Below, piece by piece: positions 20,315-28,466 of a stretch of DNA of 57,090 nt (the first letter of the stretch is position 1; each line of letters opens with the position of its first letter). The notes under the pieces are model-generated. The model worked only from the letters and a program-made list of their open reading frames with translations. It was not told the DNA's origin and did not search any database. Both the position numbers and the translations under genes were made by a program. The DNA is from Modicisalibacter coralii (GTDB lineage Bacteria > Pseudomonadota > Gammaproteobacteria > Pseudomonadales > Halomonadaceae): the NCBI RefSeq assembly GCF_004117855.1, contig NZ_QWBW01000034.1, forward strand, positions 1 through 57,090, in the 5' to 3' direction.

Positions 20315-21642
20315 ACGCCGACCTCCTGCAGTACGAAAGCCAGATCATCGGTGCTGTGTCCATCGACTCCAGCCTGCTGATCAAGATTGGCGACCAGCTC
20401 CATCCTGAAGACTTCTCGGGTCACGAGCAGCAAGTCGTCTGGGGCGCTGTCCAGAAGCTATGGCGCGACGGCAAGCCAACCGACGTGGTGACGCTCTCCG
20501 AAGTCAGCGGGGTCGAGCTGCACATCCTGGCTGATTGGGCGCGCGACACCTACAGCACCGATCAGGGCTCCGTGTCCACTTGGGCCAACATCGTCCGTCA
20601 GAAAGCCCGCCTGCATCGCCTGACTGCAGGGCTGGCCGACCTGATGAACACGGCTCAGGAGCGCGACGCCGACGCCGATTCGCTGATGAATCGGGCCCGC
20701 GAGATGCTGATGGGCATCGAGCAGGACAGCGTCCAGCAAAAGCGAACCACGTCTCAGATCCTCAAGGACCGTATAGCGGCGCTTGACCGTCGCATGGACG
20801 GCACCGAAAGCCATATCGGCCTCACGACCGGGCTGAAGGATCTCGACAACAAGGTCTATGGCTTCAAGCCCTCGGAATTGATCCTGCTGGCTGCACGTCC
20901 CGCCATGGGCAAGTCGGCGCTGGCTCTGCAGATCGCCCAGCAGGCCGCCTGCGACCACGATAAGCACGTCGCCGTCTTCAACCTGGAGATGGATGAAGAC
21001 GAGATGTTCGACCGCTTCATTGTGCAGCGCGGCCAATTCCCGGCCGACTGGTTCGCTGACCCGAGAAACCATGGCGACGAGATTCATCGCATCGGCAAGG
21101 CAGTGCAGTCCCTGCAGCACGCCCCGCTGACCGTCTTCGACAACATCTTCGACATCGAAGGCATTGTGGCCAAGTCGCGCTCGCTCCACCAGCAGCGCCC
21201 GCTCGATCTCGTCGTCGTTGACTACCTGCAGCTAATCAGCAGTCGTAATACCGCCCGCTTTGGCAACCGCACTCAGGAAGTCGGTGAATACAGCCGCGCA
21301 CTGAAGATGCTGGCCATGTCGCTGGGTTGCCCCGTCCTGGCTCTATCCCAGCTCAACCGTGATGTCGAGAAGCGTCCCGACAAGCGCCCGCTGATGGCGG
21401 ATCTGCGCGAATCCGGATCGCTGGAGCAGGACGCCAACAAGATCCTGATGCTCTACCGAGACGAGATTTACAACGAGAACAGCGACCAGAAAGGCGTCGC
21501 CGAGATCATCGTCCGCAAGCATCGGGGCGGGCCGACAGGGACGGTGTTCAGTGCCGCCAACATGCGGATGTACAGCTTTGGTGACTTGGCGCACAGCGGA
21601 CAGATGCAGGCACAGGAGGCGAGCTATGACCCATTCAACTAA
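20311..21642 (+). CDS. dnaB: replicative helicase DnaB
   Basis: 443 aa. N-terminal DnaB domain (LLQYESQIIGAVSIDSSLLI), then the RecA-like motor: Walker A in LAARPAMGKSALALQIAQQA, DLVVVDYLQLIS as Walker B, LSQLNRDVEKRPDKRPLMAD and DLRESGSLEQDAN. It unwinds the phage replication fork on the 5'-3' strand, loaded by the O-like protein. ATG 20311 overlaps the previous stop. Confidence 0.94.
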   Translation: MNADLLQYESQIIGAVSIDSSLLIKIGDQLHPEDFSGHEQQVVWGAVQKLWRDGKPTDVVTLSEVSGVELHILADWARDTYSTDQGSVSTWANIVRQKARLHRLTAGLADLMNTAQERDADADSLMNRAREMLMGIEQDSVQQKRTTSQILKDRIAALDRRMDGTESHIGLTTGLKDLDNKVYGFKPSELILLAARPAMGKSALALQIAQQAACDHDKHVAVFNLEMDEDEMFDRFIVQRGQFPADWFADPRNHGDEIHRIGKAVQSLQHAPLTVFDNIFDIEGIVAKSRSLHQQRPLDLVVVDYLQLISSRNTARFGNRTQEVGEYSRALKMLAMSLGCPVLALSQLNRDVEKRPDKRPLMADLRESGSLEQDANKILMLYRDEIYNENSDQKGVAEIIVRKHRGGPTGTVFSAANMRMYSFGDLAHSGQMQAQEASYDPFN

Positions 21643-22261
21643 CTCCGTCTGGAACCAGCACGAAGGCTACGTGATGCGCTCGTACGCAGAGGCTCGGGTG
21701 GCTGAGGTCATGACGCGAATCGGCTTCGCCTGGGTGTACGAGCACATGCCCTACAACTTCCGGGGCTACCTGCCTGACTTCTATCTGCCGAACCTGGATG
21801 CATTTGTTGAGGTGAAGGGTGTCGATGCTTCCGATGAGGAGCTTGAGAAGTGTGAGCGCCTGCACAACGAGACCGGATGCCCGGTAGTGCTGAGCGAAGG
21901 AAGTCCAGCGGAACCGGGCTGGCGTCCGCGTCTTTACCTGGATGGCCGCTGGCGAACGATTCCGATGATGACCATTCGTGAAGGCGTTAACCGCTTCGCC
22001 TCTCCCGAAGAAGCGATCCGCTTCCGTGCCGCTTTCGACGTGAGCCACATCGGATCTCGCGGCCCGGCCTTAATCAGCGCGTTTTGTGACGCGTTTCGCG
22101 TCAGCATCCATCACGAAATGGATAGCAAGTCTCGCGCGATTTATGAGCACAACGAGCCGGTGACGCAAGAGCGCCTGCAGTCACTCGACGGAAAGATGAG
22201 CCCGGCCGAGCGGCACTGTCACGACTTCCTGGCCCCTCGTCGCATCGGAGGTAACGCATGA
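21626..22261 (+). CDS. PD-(D/E)XK nuclease-like protein
   Basis: 211 aa. MRSYAEARVAEVMTRIGFAW, then RGYLPDFYLPNLDAFVEVKG gives the E, PD and E-x-K residues of a restriction-like nuclease fold. C-terminal Cys/His are few. Similar proteins occur in phage replication clusters and may process DNA ends or junctions. CAGGAGGCGAGCT before ATG 21626, inside the end of dnaB. Confidence 0.7.
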   Translation: MTHSTNSVWNQHEGYVMRSYAEARVAEVMTRIGFAWVYEHMPYNFRGYLPDFYLPNLDAFVEVKGVDASDEELEKCERLHNETGCPVVLSEGSPAEPGWRPRLYLDGRWRTIPMMTIREGVNRFASPEEAIRFRAAFDVSHIGSRGPALISAFCDAFRVSIHHEMDSKSRAIYEHNEPVTQERLQSLDGKMSPAERHCHDFLAPRRIGGNA

Positions 22262-22452
22262 CTCTCACCCGAGAAGAAAAACAGCGCCTCCGCTCTCTCG
22301 GCATCTACGTCTGCTGTGAGTTCTCCACTGGCGAGTGTGTCGTCGAGCAGAGCGGCGTGACATGCCGGAAATCGGCAGAGCATCTCAAGCGCCTCGCCAA
22401 TCCCAGCATCGGCGAGCGGATTCGGAACTGGCTGATCGGGAGGGTGGCGTGA
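22258..22452 (+). CDS. hypothetical small protein
   Basis: 64 aa with a Cys pair (GIYVCCEF) and two further Cys (GECVVEQSGVTC), then a basic helix (IGERIRNWLIGRV). ATGA and GTGA overlaps on both sides. Function unknown. Confidence 0.6.
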   Translation: MTLTREEKQRLRSLGIYVCCEFSTGECVVEQSGVTCRKSAEHLKRLANPSIGERIRNWLIGRVA

Positions 22453-23159
22453 TCGAACTTCTTAATATGGATTGCATGGAGTACATGAGCGGCCTGTCCG
22501 ATAAGGCGTTCGACCTGGCTATCGTTGACCCGCCATATGGTGTTGGTGAGCACGGCGGCAAGAATCGCACGAGCGCCGTCCTGCAGAAGAATGGGGCGCG
22601 CTTAGTTGCACGCGACGGCGGGTATGCAAAGAAGGATTGGGACAAGGTTCCGCCGCCACCGGGGTACTTCGAAGAGTTACGCCGGGTCAGTCATGCGCAA
22701 ATTATCTGGGGCGCCAATTATTACGCGGGTCTGCCAGCGGGCGGCTGCATCGTATGGGACAAGGTTAACGACAGATCGGATCAAAGCGCAGCCGAGATCG
22801 CCTACAACAGCTTGACCAAGCGCGTAGACATGGTGCGGTACATGTGGCGCGGGATGATGCAGGGCGAATCCATCTACAACGGCACTCGTCAGCAGGGCAA
22901 TAAAGCGCTGAACGAGAAGCGCATTCATCCCACCCAGAAGCCCGTCAAGCTCTACGAGTGGCTTCTGCAGAACTACGCCAATCCCGGTCAGCGCATCCTT
23001 GATACTCACCTGGGCAGCGCCTCGAGCGCCATTGCTGCGCACTACTACGGCTGTGAATTCGTCGGCACTGAGCTGGACCCCGACTACTACGCCGCCGCGA
23101 AAGCTCGATTTGAGCGCGAGACGGCGCAGTACGACATGTTCGCCGGGGGTGCCGCATGA
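22449..23159 (+). CDS. site-specific DNA methyltransferase (N4/N6 type)
   Basis: 236 aa. Catalytic motif IV is DPPYG (LAIVDPPYGVGEHGG); HPTQKPVKLYEWLLQNYANP and the AdoMet-binding LDTHLGSASSAIAAHYYG with FVGTELDPDYYAAA follow, an order like the beta class. It starts with GTG overlapping the previous stop. No cognate nuclease is adjacent, so it likely protects phage DNA from host restriction or marks it. Confidence 0.9.
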   Translation: MIELLNMDCMEYMSGLSDKAFDLAIVDPPYGVGEHGGKNRTSAVLQKNGARLVARDGGYAKKDWDKVPPPPGYFEELRRVSHAQIIWGANYYAGLPAGGCIVWDKVNDRSDQSAAEIAYNSLTKRVDMVRYMWRGMMQGESIYNGTRQQGNKALNEKRIHPTQKPVKLYEWLLQNYANPGQRILDTHLGSASSAIAAHYYGCEFVGTELDPDYYAAAKARFERETAQYDMFAGGAA

Positions 23160-23260
23160 CCCTCATCAACCGCTATCCCCTCGCCTCCTGCGCTGTGCTG
23201 CTGTCCGTGCTGATCGCTGAGGTTGTCGCCGCTCACTGGTATATGGGAGGTGTCGCATGA
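23156..23260 (+). CDS. 34-aa membrane peptide
   Basis: MTLINRYPLASCAVLLSVLI then AEVVAAHWYMGGVA: one hydrophobic helix. ATGA overlaps with the genes on both sides support translation. Function unknown. Confidence 0.55.
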   Translation: MTLINRYPLASCAVLLSVLIAEVVAAHWYMGGVA

Positions 23261-23604
23261 GCAAGTGGACTGCTGAGCAAGAAGAGCAATTGCGCGAACT
23301 CTACACGGGTAATGTCCCTGCCAAGGCGATTTCAAAACTCATCGGGAAGTCGATCAACGCTATCTACAAGAAGGCGAACGCTCTAGGGCTATCGGATTGC
23401 GAGCGGGCTCAGGTGATTACCAAATCGCTTGATCGTAAAGACCCGGAGGCGGCTTACAGGGATGGGCGTAAGCGTCGCCAGGAAGGTCGGCATAAGAGCC
23501 CGCCTTCACTCCTGCCTATGGTTGATCGCGCGTGGTGGTTGGCCGGTTGGCACGACGCCGACATGGAACTGGGCAGCAGCGTGATCGCCGGGAGGGCTGC
23601 ATGA
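23257..23604 (+). CDS. HTH protein with RMF/CrpP-like C-terminus
   Basis: 115 aa. Residues 1-45 are a GcrA/SANT-like HTH (EEQLRELYTGNVPAKAISKL, GKSINAIYKKANALG). Residues 65-110 (AAYRDGRKRRQEGRHKSPPS, RAWWLAGWHDADME) follow the pattern AYxxGxxA..G....W..GW..A of ribosome modulation factor and CrpP-like proteins. The combination could link DNA binding to ribosome or protein modulation; this is inference from pattern only. Confidence 0.6.
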   Translation: MSKWTAEQEEQLRELYTGNVPAKAISKLIGKSINAIYKKANALGLSDCERAQVITKSLDRKDPEAAYRDGRKRRQEGRHKSPPSLLPMVDRAWWLAGWHDADMELGSSVIAGRAA

Positions 23605-23774
23605 GCAATATCCCCCAAGACGTAACCGATCACTGCAATGCCCACCCGATGTGCAAGGGCTGCCCGCTGCGGACGTGCGTCGCACCGCTGGCTGATGCCG
23701 GTAGACCGGAATGGGCTGCGTGGATCGATGGCCGTATCGCTGCGATTCGGGCGCTCAAGGAGGAGGCGAGATGA
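23601..23774 (+). CDS. Cys-rich small protein
   Basis: 57 aa: HCNAHPMCKGCPLRTC holds four Cys in a zinc- or metal-binding spacing. Start at 23601 overlaps the previous stop. Function unknown. Confidence 0.6.
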   Translation: MSNIPQDVTDHCNAHPMCKGCPLRTCVAPLADAGRPEWAAWIDGRIAAIRALKEEAR

Positions 23775-24187
23775 CTCTGCCTTATGACACGGCACGCTGT
23801 TCCGGCCGCTACGACCTGCAGGCCGATGGCGAGTGGTGTCCGCATCGCGACACCTGCCAGCGCTATCTCGCGTTCTCCGAATGGGACAAGGCTTCCGGCA
23901 TCCCTGATTCCCAGGCGATTCCTGTCGCCATGGGCTCGCCGGAGTGCGGCATGAAGATCGAAATCGTGGAGGACGACATGACCCCCGAACAGCAGATCCT
24001 CGACATCCTCGCTCACAGCGAGCCGCTGACCGCCAACGAGATCGCCCAGAGAGTCGGCTGCACGCAATTCGAGATCCGCCCAGTGCTGTGGCGCATGCAA
24101 GCAACGGGTGAGCCGATACGCGACCACGGAGACGGCGTAGAGCGCGTGTATTGGCTAGACGATGGCGATAACGGGAGCGCGGCATGA
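23771..24187 (+). CDS. Cys-cluster plus winged-helix protein
   Basis: 138 aa. The first 40 residues carry Cys at CSGRYDLQADGEWCPHRDTC; residues 85-138 (PEQQILDILAHSEPLTANEI then AQRVGCTQFEIRPVLWRM) form a winged helix. A second start (MTPEQQ, behind GGAGGACGAC) might express the C-terminal domain alone. Possibly a regulator. Confidence 0.6.
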   Translation: MTLPYDTARCSGRYDLQADGEWCPHRDTCQRYLAFSEWDKASGIPDSQAIPVAMGSPECGMKIEIVEDDMTPEQQILDILAHSEPLTANEIAQRVGCTQFEIRPVLWRMQATGEPIRDHGDGVERVYWLDDGDNGSAA

Positions 24188-24621
24188 GCAAGGAAGTCAC
24201 CGTCGTGATAGACGACCACGCCGACGCCCGCCAGAAGCTGCCCATGATCCACGACTACCTGAATCGCGGCCTCAAGGCGGGCCGCGTGATTCTCACGTTC
24301 GGTCGCGAGAAGCGCAGCCCTATCCAGAACCGCAAGATGTGGGCCATGTGCCGCGACATCAGTGAGCAGGTTGAGTGGCACGGCATGACGCTCTCCGACG
24401 AGGACTGGAAGCAGATCATCAGCGCCGAAGTCGAGAATCAGCGGATCGTGCCGGGCATCTCCATCCCGTTCATCGCGCTGGGTGTCAGCACCCGCCGACA
24501 GAGCAAGAGGTGGTTCAGCGACTTCTTCGAACAGGCCTATGCGTTCGGTGCCGAGCATAGCGTTCGGTGGACCGGCGATTCGCTGTTGGAGTGGGCAATG
24601 GAGCAGGAGGAGGTGTCATGA
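24184..24621 (+). CDS. ninB: NinB/Orf recombination mediator
   Basis: 145 aa, full length for lambda NinB (Orf). VILTFGREKRSPIQNRKMWA, EDWKQIISAEVENQRIVPGI, FIALGVSTRRQSKRWFSDFF are the family pattern. It binds single-strand DNA and SSB and substitutes for RecFOR in phage recombination. Coupled to its neighbours. Confidence 0.9.
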   Translation: MSKEVTVVIDDHADARQKLPMIHDYLNRGLKAGRVILTFGREKRSPIQNRKMWAMCRDISEQVEWHGMTLSDEDWKQIISAEVENQRIVPGISIPFIALGVSTRRQSKRWFSDFFEQAYAFGAEHSVRWTGDSLLEWAMEQEEVS

Positions 24622-24764
24622 CAGATGCAGAGCTGCGCCAGGCAATCGATCAAGCATGGCATCACACGCAAAAGACATCGCGGGGGCCGGAGCTAGACCG
24701 AGCAACAATGCACTTGCAGGCCTTGCGTGCTGAACAGGTGCGTCGTGCAAGGAGTGAGGCATGA
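24618..24764 (+). CDS. 48-aa helical protein
   Basis: MTDAELRQAIDQAWHHTQKT then LDRATMHLQALRAEQVRRAR. Shares ATGA overlaps with ninB and the next gene. Function unknown; lies in a nin-like region. Confidence 0.55.
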   Translation: MTDAELRQAIDQAWHHTQKTSRGPELDRATMHLQALRAEQVRRARSEA

Positions 24765-25177
24765 AGCGCTCGCAAATCGCACGTAAAACGCCTCTCACCG
24801 CACGCAAGCCGATGCAGAAGCGTCGCAGAAAGCAATCGTCAGCGCAGAAAGAAAGCCGCTTCCGCTCGCCGGCCTATCTGGCCTTCGTGCGCAGCTTGCC
24901 GTGTTGTGCATGCGGTGTATCGCCCTGTGACCCGCACCACGTCATCGGGCTGCACTGGGGCCTGTCCGGTGCGGGCATGACTGCGCCGGACAACTACGCC
25001 ATGCCGTTGTGCCGAGCGTGCCATGGCGAGATGCACCGTGAGCCGGGCTGGCTCCAACATCAACCCCGGTGGCTGGTGGACACGATCAATCGCGGGCTCG
25101 ACGAATTCACGGACGAGCCGATAGTCGGGGCGCTGTGTGAAGCGCTGGAATTCATCGCAGAGCGGGAGGCGGAATGA
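24761..25177 (+). CDS. DUF968/Ref-like HNH protein
   Basis: 138 aa with a basic N-terminus (RKPMQKRRRKQSSAQK) and an HNH-type zinc nuclease: PCCACGVSPCDPHHVIG, then NYAMPLCRACHGEMHREPG. This fits the DUF968/Ref type of phage recombination nucleases found near ninB. Not an insertion: it sits in the normal gene order. Confidence 0.8.
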   Translation: MKRSQIARKTPLTARKPMQKRRRKQSSAQKESRFRSPAYLAFVRSLPCCACGVSPCDPHHVIGLHWGLSGAGMTAPDNYAMPLCRACHGEMHREPGWLQHQPRWLVDTINRGLDEFTDEPIVGALCEALEFIAEREAE

Positions 25178-25707
25178 GCATCTTTGCACCATGGACAGTG
25201 CTTTGGAGTGGCGAGGCAAATGACGACTGGCTCGCACCATGCCGGCATGCCAATGGCGCTATGGCCATCCATTCAATCAGCAGGCCATGCGACGGGAAGC
25301 CGCTCTTCGGGAAGACGCATCCCAATCGGCAGCGTCAGGCTATGGCGCAATGCCTGTGCGACATTTGCGGGAAGCCGCTGGCCACGCGCACCAAGGTTTC
25401 GATGAGCCAGCTTCGCACAATTGAGGTCGGCGGCAGGGCGGTGTCGGCCCAGGTTGAACCGCTTTGTTGCAAGCCGTGCGCCGCCGCATCTCTATCGGCA
25501 TGCCCTCATCTGAGAAAGCAAGTTGCCAATGGTGCGATCCAAGTAAGGCAGGTATTGCGGCACAGCCTGATCTCGCAGGTGCTCACCAGCGAGGCGGTGA
25601 TGGAATTCACAGGCCAACGATGCGGCGAGCCTGTCATTGGGCATCTGAAGCTCGTTATCGAGAAAAGTCGAGACCGCACCACTAAGTGGCTGGGAGGAGT
25701 GAAGTGA
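25174..25707 (+). CDS. hypothetical zinc-binding phage protein
   Basis: 177 aa. A Cys cluster (CLCDICGKPL, LCCKPCAAAS) followed by a helical domain (VRQVLRHSLISQVLTSEAVM). Coupled on both sides. Family not recognised; its place suggests a recombination or late-regulation role. Confidence 0.6.
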   Translation: MSIFAPWTVLWSGEANDDWLAPCRHANGAMAIHSISRPCDGKPLFGKTHPNRQRQAMAQCLCDICGKPLATRTKVSMSQLRTIEVGGRAVSAQVEPLCCKPCAAASLSACPHLRKQVANGAIQVRQVLRHSLISQVLTSEAVMEFTGQRCGEPVIGHLKLVIEKSRDRTTKWLGGVK

Positions 25708-25892
25708 TCATGGTAAGCGAACCGGCTGCGCGGCGGCTGGCGAGGGCACGTGACGCCATTTTGAATTCCGTTCAACGAGATGGCGTAACGGATGTCGAGA
25801 TCGGCGCAGCCATGTGGGAGTTCGATGAAGCGGCGAATGCACTGGCCGACGATCTGATCGCCGACAACCACCACCTGACCGAGGGCGACTGA
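25704..25892 (+). CDS. 62-aa helical protein
   Basis: GTG start overlapping the previous stop, behind GGGAGGAG; then an all-helical acidic protein (EIGAAMWEFDEAANALADDL). Function unknown. Confidence 0.55.
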   Translation: MIMVSEPAARRLARARDAILNSVQRDGVTDVEIGAAMWEFDEAANALADDLIADNHHLTEGD

Positions 25893-26284
25893 TGGGCAAG
25901 ACCTCCCGCACCAAGGGCGCCAAGGGCGAGCTGCAACTGGCCGCCCTGCTCAACGAGCGCTTAGGCCTCTCCCTCACTCGCCGCCTCGCTCAGTACCAGT
26001 CAGGCGGGCACGACCTCGACGGCTGGGAAGGCGTGCACGTCGAGAGCAAGCGCAATCGCACGGCGACCCAGGGCCAGATCACCGGCTGGTGGCATCAGAC
26101 CCTGGAGCAATGCCCCGGTGGCGAGACGCCTGTGCTGGCCTACCGGGCAGATCGGCAGGATTGGCGGTTCGTCATCCGCCCCAGCGACTGGTCCGGGCCT
26201 ACTCACGAGCCTATTGAGGTGACGATTGACGGGTTCGTTGAGTGGGTCAGGCATGGTCGGCAGCTCAAGATGGAGGCGCTTTGA
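25892..26284 (+). CDS. Holliday-junction resolvase-like nuclease, 3' end set by the IS
   Basis: 130 aa. KGAKGELQLAALLNERLGL, SGGHDLDGWEGVHVESKRNR gives the E, D and E-x-K of a PD-(D/E)XK junction resolvase, and GQITGWWHQTLEQCPGGETP fits this phage family, which takes the place of RusA. The stop TGA lies in the TTGAC terminus of the second tnpB element (from 26281). In the reconstructed empty site the frame would continue into the downstream gene region, so the C-terminus here is altered. Confidence 0.75.
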   Translation: MGKTSRTKGAKGELQLAALLNERLGLSLTRRLAQYQSGGHDLDGWEGVHVESKRNRTATQGQITGWWHQTLEQCPGGETPVLAYRADRQDWRFVIRPSDWSGPTHEPIEVTIDGFVEWVRHGRQLKMEAL

Positions 26285-26420
26285 CCGCTCCCCGCCCTGA
26301 AGGACGGGGATTCCCAATTCAGCGAGAACCGGACATAGATACTTGACCCATGCCGCTTACATTCTCTTCAAGGGCTAACACGGCCAGCCCGGCCGCTTTG
26401 ATATTGCGCGCTGCGTTAAT
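26265..26420 (-). ncRNA. putative omega-RNA scaffold and guide of tnpB copy 2
   Basis: By analogy with known TnpB guides: scaffold from the 3' end of tnpB to the right-end terminus at 26281, guide beginning AGCGCCTCCATCTTGAG from 26280 leftward, which is antisense to the resolvase-like gene. The 5' limit is arbitrary. Confidence 0.4.
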
Positions 26421-27561
26421 GTCGCGGTCATGGGTAGTGCCACATTCCGGGCAACCCCAAGCGCGAATGTTCAGCGGCAATGCATCTTTGGTGTGTCCGC
26501 AATCCGAGCAGCGTTTTGAGCTGGGATACCACTGGTCAATAGCGACCAGTTGGCGTCCTGCCCATTGCGCTTTGTATTCAAGCTGGCGCACGAACTCGCC
26601 CCAGCTTGCATCGGCAATGGCTTTGCTCAGCGTCGGATTGCGGATCATGTTCTTCACTTTCAGGGATTCGACGCAGATCACTTGGTTCTCGTTAATCAAT
26701 CTGCGGGACAGCTTGTGGAGTCTGTCCATCCGGCAATCGGAGATTTTGGCGTGAATACGCGCAACCTTTTGCTTGGCCTTGGCACGGTTAGCGGAGCCGA
26801 GCTTCTTCTTGCTAAGCCTGCGTTGTGCCTTGGCAAGCCTGGCGGCGTATTTCGCCGTATGGCGGGGATTGCCGATCCTTTCTCCCTGGTCGGTGACAAA
26901 CAGGTCTTTCAGGCCAAGATCAATGCCCACCATCTTCGGTGTGACGGGCAGCGTCTCGACATCGAACTCGCACAGGCACGATACGAAGTACCGGCCCGCC
27001 GAATCCTTGGAAATAGTAATCGTGCTGGGTTCGCTGGGGAGTTCACGGCTCCAGCGGACATTAAGCGGCGTCTTGCTCTTGGCCAGAAACAACTGGCCAT
27101 CGCGGTACTTGAACGCGGAGCGGGTAAATTCTGCCGACTGGCGATGCCGCTTGCTTTTGAAGGTCGGATACTTCGCGCGTCCTTCAAAGAAGTTCTTGAA
27201 CGCCGACTGCTGGTGACGCAGACATTGTTGCAACGGAACGCAAGACACTTCATTCAGAAAGGCCGTGTCAGGCGTCTTCTTCATTTTTGTCAGGTAGGCG
27301 TTGGCCTCGATATAGCCAATCTTCTCCTGCTGCTGATAGAAGGCATCGGCGCGGTAACGCAGCACTGCATTGTAGACGAAGCGCACGCACCCGAAAGTCC
27401 GGGCAAGCAACTGCTCTTGCTCGGGCGTCGGGTAAAAACGGTACTTGTATGCGCGTTTAGTCATGCGTCACATTATATCTAAGATTTTGTGATAACATCA
27501 ACCCAAGGAGGCGCGCATTCCTCCCCGCACTAAAAGTACGGGGTATCCAGCGCGAAAAATC
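26281..27561 (-). mobile_element. IS200/IS605-type tnpB-only element, copy 2
   Basis: 1.28 kb, opposite orientation to copy 1. Right end at 26281 (TTGAC, palindrome 26290-26309); left-end palindrome 27523-27543. On the element's strand the left end again follows TCATCA (plus-strand TGATGA at 27562-27567). No tnpA. Inserted after the resolvase-like gene and before the gene at 27626; the empty site would read GGAGGCGCTTGATGA, the same Shine-Dalgarno/start layout as at copy 1. Confidence 0.82.
26319..27464 (-). CDS. tnpB: TnpB RNA-guided endonuclease (IS605 OrfB family)
   Basis: 381 aa, colinear with copy 1. Catalytic motifs GIDLGLKDLFV, VCVESLKVKNM and HDRDINAARNI and zinc-ribbon Cys pairs (CSDCG, CPECG) are all present, so it looks active. 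Differences from copy 1 are scattered substitutions, for example in residues 37-66, pointing to separate arrivals. In other elements such proteins keep the IS at its site by cutting empty copies. Confidence 0.93.
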   Translation of the reverse strand: MTKRAYKYRFYPTPEQEQLLARTFGCVRFVYNAVLRYRADAFYQQQEKIGYIEANAYLTKMKKTPDTAFLNEVSCVPLQQCLRHQQSAFKNFFEGRAKYPTFKSKRHRQSAEFTRSAFKYRDGQLFLAKSKTPLNVRWSRELPSEPSTITISKDSAGRYFVSCLCEFDVETLPVTPKMVGIDLGLKDLFVTDQGERIGNPRHTAKYAARLAKAQRRLSKKKLGSANRAKAKQKVARIHAKISDCRMDRLHKLSRRLINENQVICVESLKVKNMIRNPTLSKAIADASWGEFVRQLEYKAQWAGRQLVAIDQWYPSSKRCSDCGHTKDALPLNIRAWGCPECGTTHDRDINAARNIKAAGLAVLALEENVSGMGQVSMSGSR

Positions 27562-27625
27562 TGATGACAGACACCACCGAGAAACCGCCGTCACGGCGCT
27601 ACGTGAACTGTCCGAGGCCGCAGCG

Positions 27626-27814
27626 ATGAAGTGGACCAAGGTCAATCCGTACTGCATCCGGGCAGGCGAGTATCAGATCACGAAGTTCACGCTCGGCGGC
27701 GAGGATTTGTACCTCGTCTATCACCAGGGCGAACAGATCGGTAACGCCAGGGACGGCAACGCGGCGCGGAAAGTGGCAATCAAGCACTCAGATAAGCAAG
27801 GGGTGGAATCATGA
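27626..27814 (+). CDS. hypothetical small protein downstream of the IS
   Basis: 62 aa: MKWTKVNPYCIRAGEYQITK then FTLGGEDLYLVYHQGEQIGN, a compact beta protein of a common phage type. Its frame is open back into the IS left end (RETAVTALRELSEAAA precedes the ATG), so the native gene may have begun further upstream or been fused to the resolvase frame. A 21-codon alternative ORF (27564-27629) ends on its ATG. No good SD for 27626. Confidence 0.6.
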   Translation: MKWTKVNPYCIRAGEYQITKFTLGGEDLYLVYHQGEQIGNARDGNAARKVAIKHSDKQGVES

Positions 27815-28410
27815 GTATCACACGCGAGCCACGCTTGGCCTGGGCGATGGCCACCAAGAGCGCATCCAAGGCCGCCCCTGGCCCTTGGGTCGATGAGATG
27901 CCGGGCGGGCATAGCAGCATGACGATGCTCGAGCTGTGCGCGGAATACAGCCCCATCTGGTCGCTGATCCAGCGCATGGAGCGCGAGCAGCCCGATACAG
28001 CAGCTATTGGGCACGTCATCTGCCACGCCGACACCGAGGCCAGCAATTGGCACCTGGATGATGCGGTGGCCGCGCTGATGGGCCGAGTCGTGGCGATGAT
28101 CCCGAACTGGGGTGATGGCCGCGCATGGCGTCAGGCGAAAAAGGATCGTGTGCCGCACCTAATCCGCATTGCCCTGCTGGAGCGCCGGGAGAACCTGAGC
28201 GGTGAGCGTCCGGCATGGCAGCCCGAGCGGATCGGCGCCGTGATGCATGAGTGGTATGGCATGGCGATCACTACACGGGATTGGGCGCGGGACTGGCTGC
28301 CTGTTTGGTCCTGCATTCAGGTGGCTGTCGACGACATGGAAGCGGACGCCCTGGAGCCCGTCAGTGACGTGATCGGCGCAATGATTCGTCGCGAGCGTAT
28401 AGCCGCATGA
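27811..28410 (+). CDS. possible late antiterminator (Q-like)
   Basis: 199 aa. ASNWHLDDAVAALMGRVVAM, then WRQAKKDRVPHLIRIALLER, IGAVMHEWYGMAITTRDWAR and DWLPVWSCIQVAVDDMEADA. The gene lies last in the early operon and just before the lysis cassette, where lambda-like phages encode Q. The sequence is not clearly one of the known Q families, so the call is mostly positional. ATGA overlap with the gene before. Confidence 0.45.
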   Translation: MSITREPRLAWAMATKSASKAAPGPWVDEMPGGHSSMTMLELCAEYSPIWSLIQRMEREQPDTAAIGHVICHADTEASNWHLDDAVAALMGRVVAMIPNWGDGRAWRQAKKDRVPHLIRIALLERRENLSGERPAWQPERIGAVMHEWYGMAITTRDWARDWLPVWSCIQVAVDDMEADALEPVSDVIGAMIRRERIAA

Positions 28411-28433
28411 GTGCATAATTGCGGTTTATGCAC
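28411..28433. promoter_or_regulatory. 8-bp inverted repeat upstream of the KilA-N/HNH gene
   Basis: GTGCATAA, seven bases, TTATGCAC. A perfect dyad in the gap between 28410 and 28467, followed by GAATTGCAC. Likely an operator or part of a promoter for the next gene; no clear -35/-10 pair. Confidence 0.5.
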
Positions 28434-28466
28434 GAATTGCACAATAAAGTTTGCCCCGGAGGTGGT

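Noticed and set aside
24761-25177. DUF968-like HNH gene as another mobile homing endonuclease
   Set aside because: It lies in the conserved nin-like order, is coupled on both sides and interrupts nothing.
27564-27629. 21-codon ORF MTDTTEKPPSRRYVNCPRPQ after tnpB copy 2
   Set aside because: Pro/Arg-rich composition looks like a shadow; the overlapping frame (RETAVTALRELSEAAA) reads more like protein.
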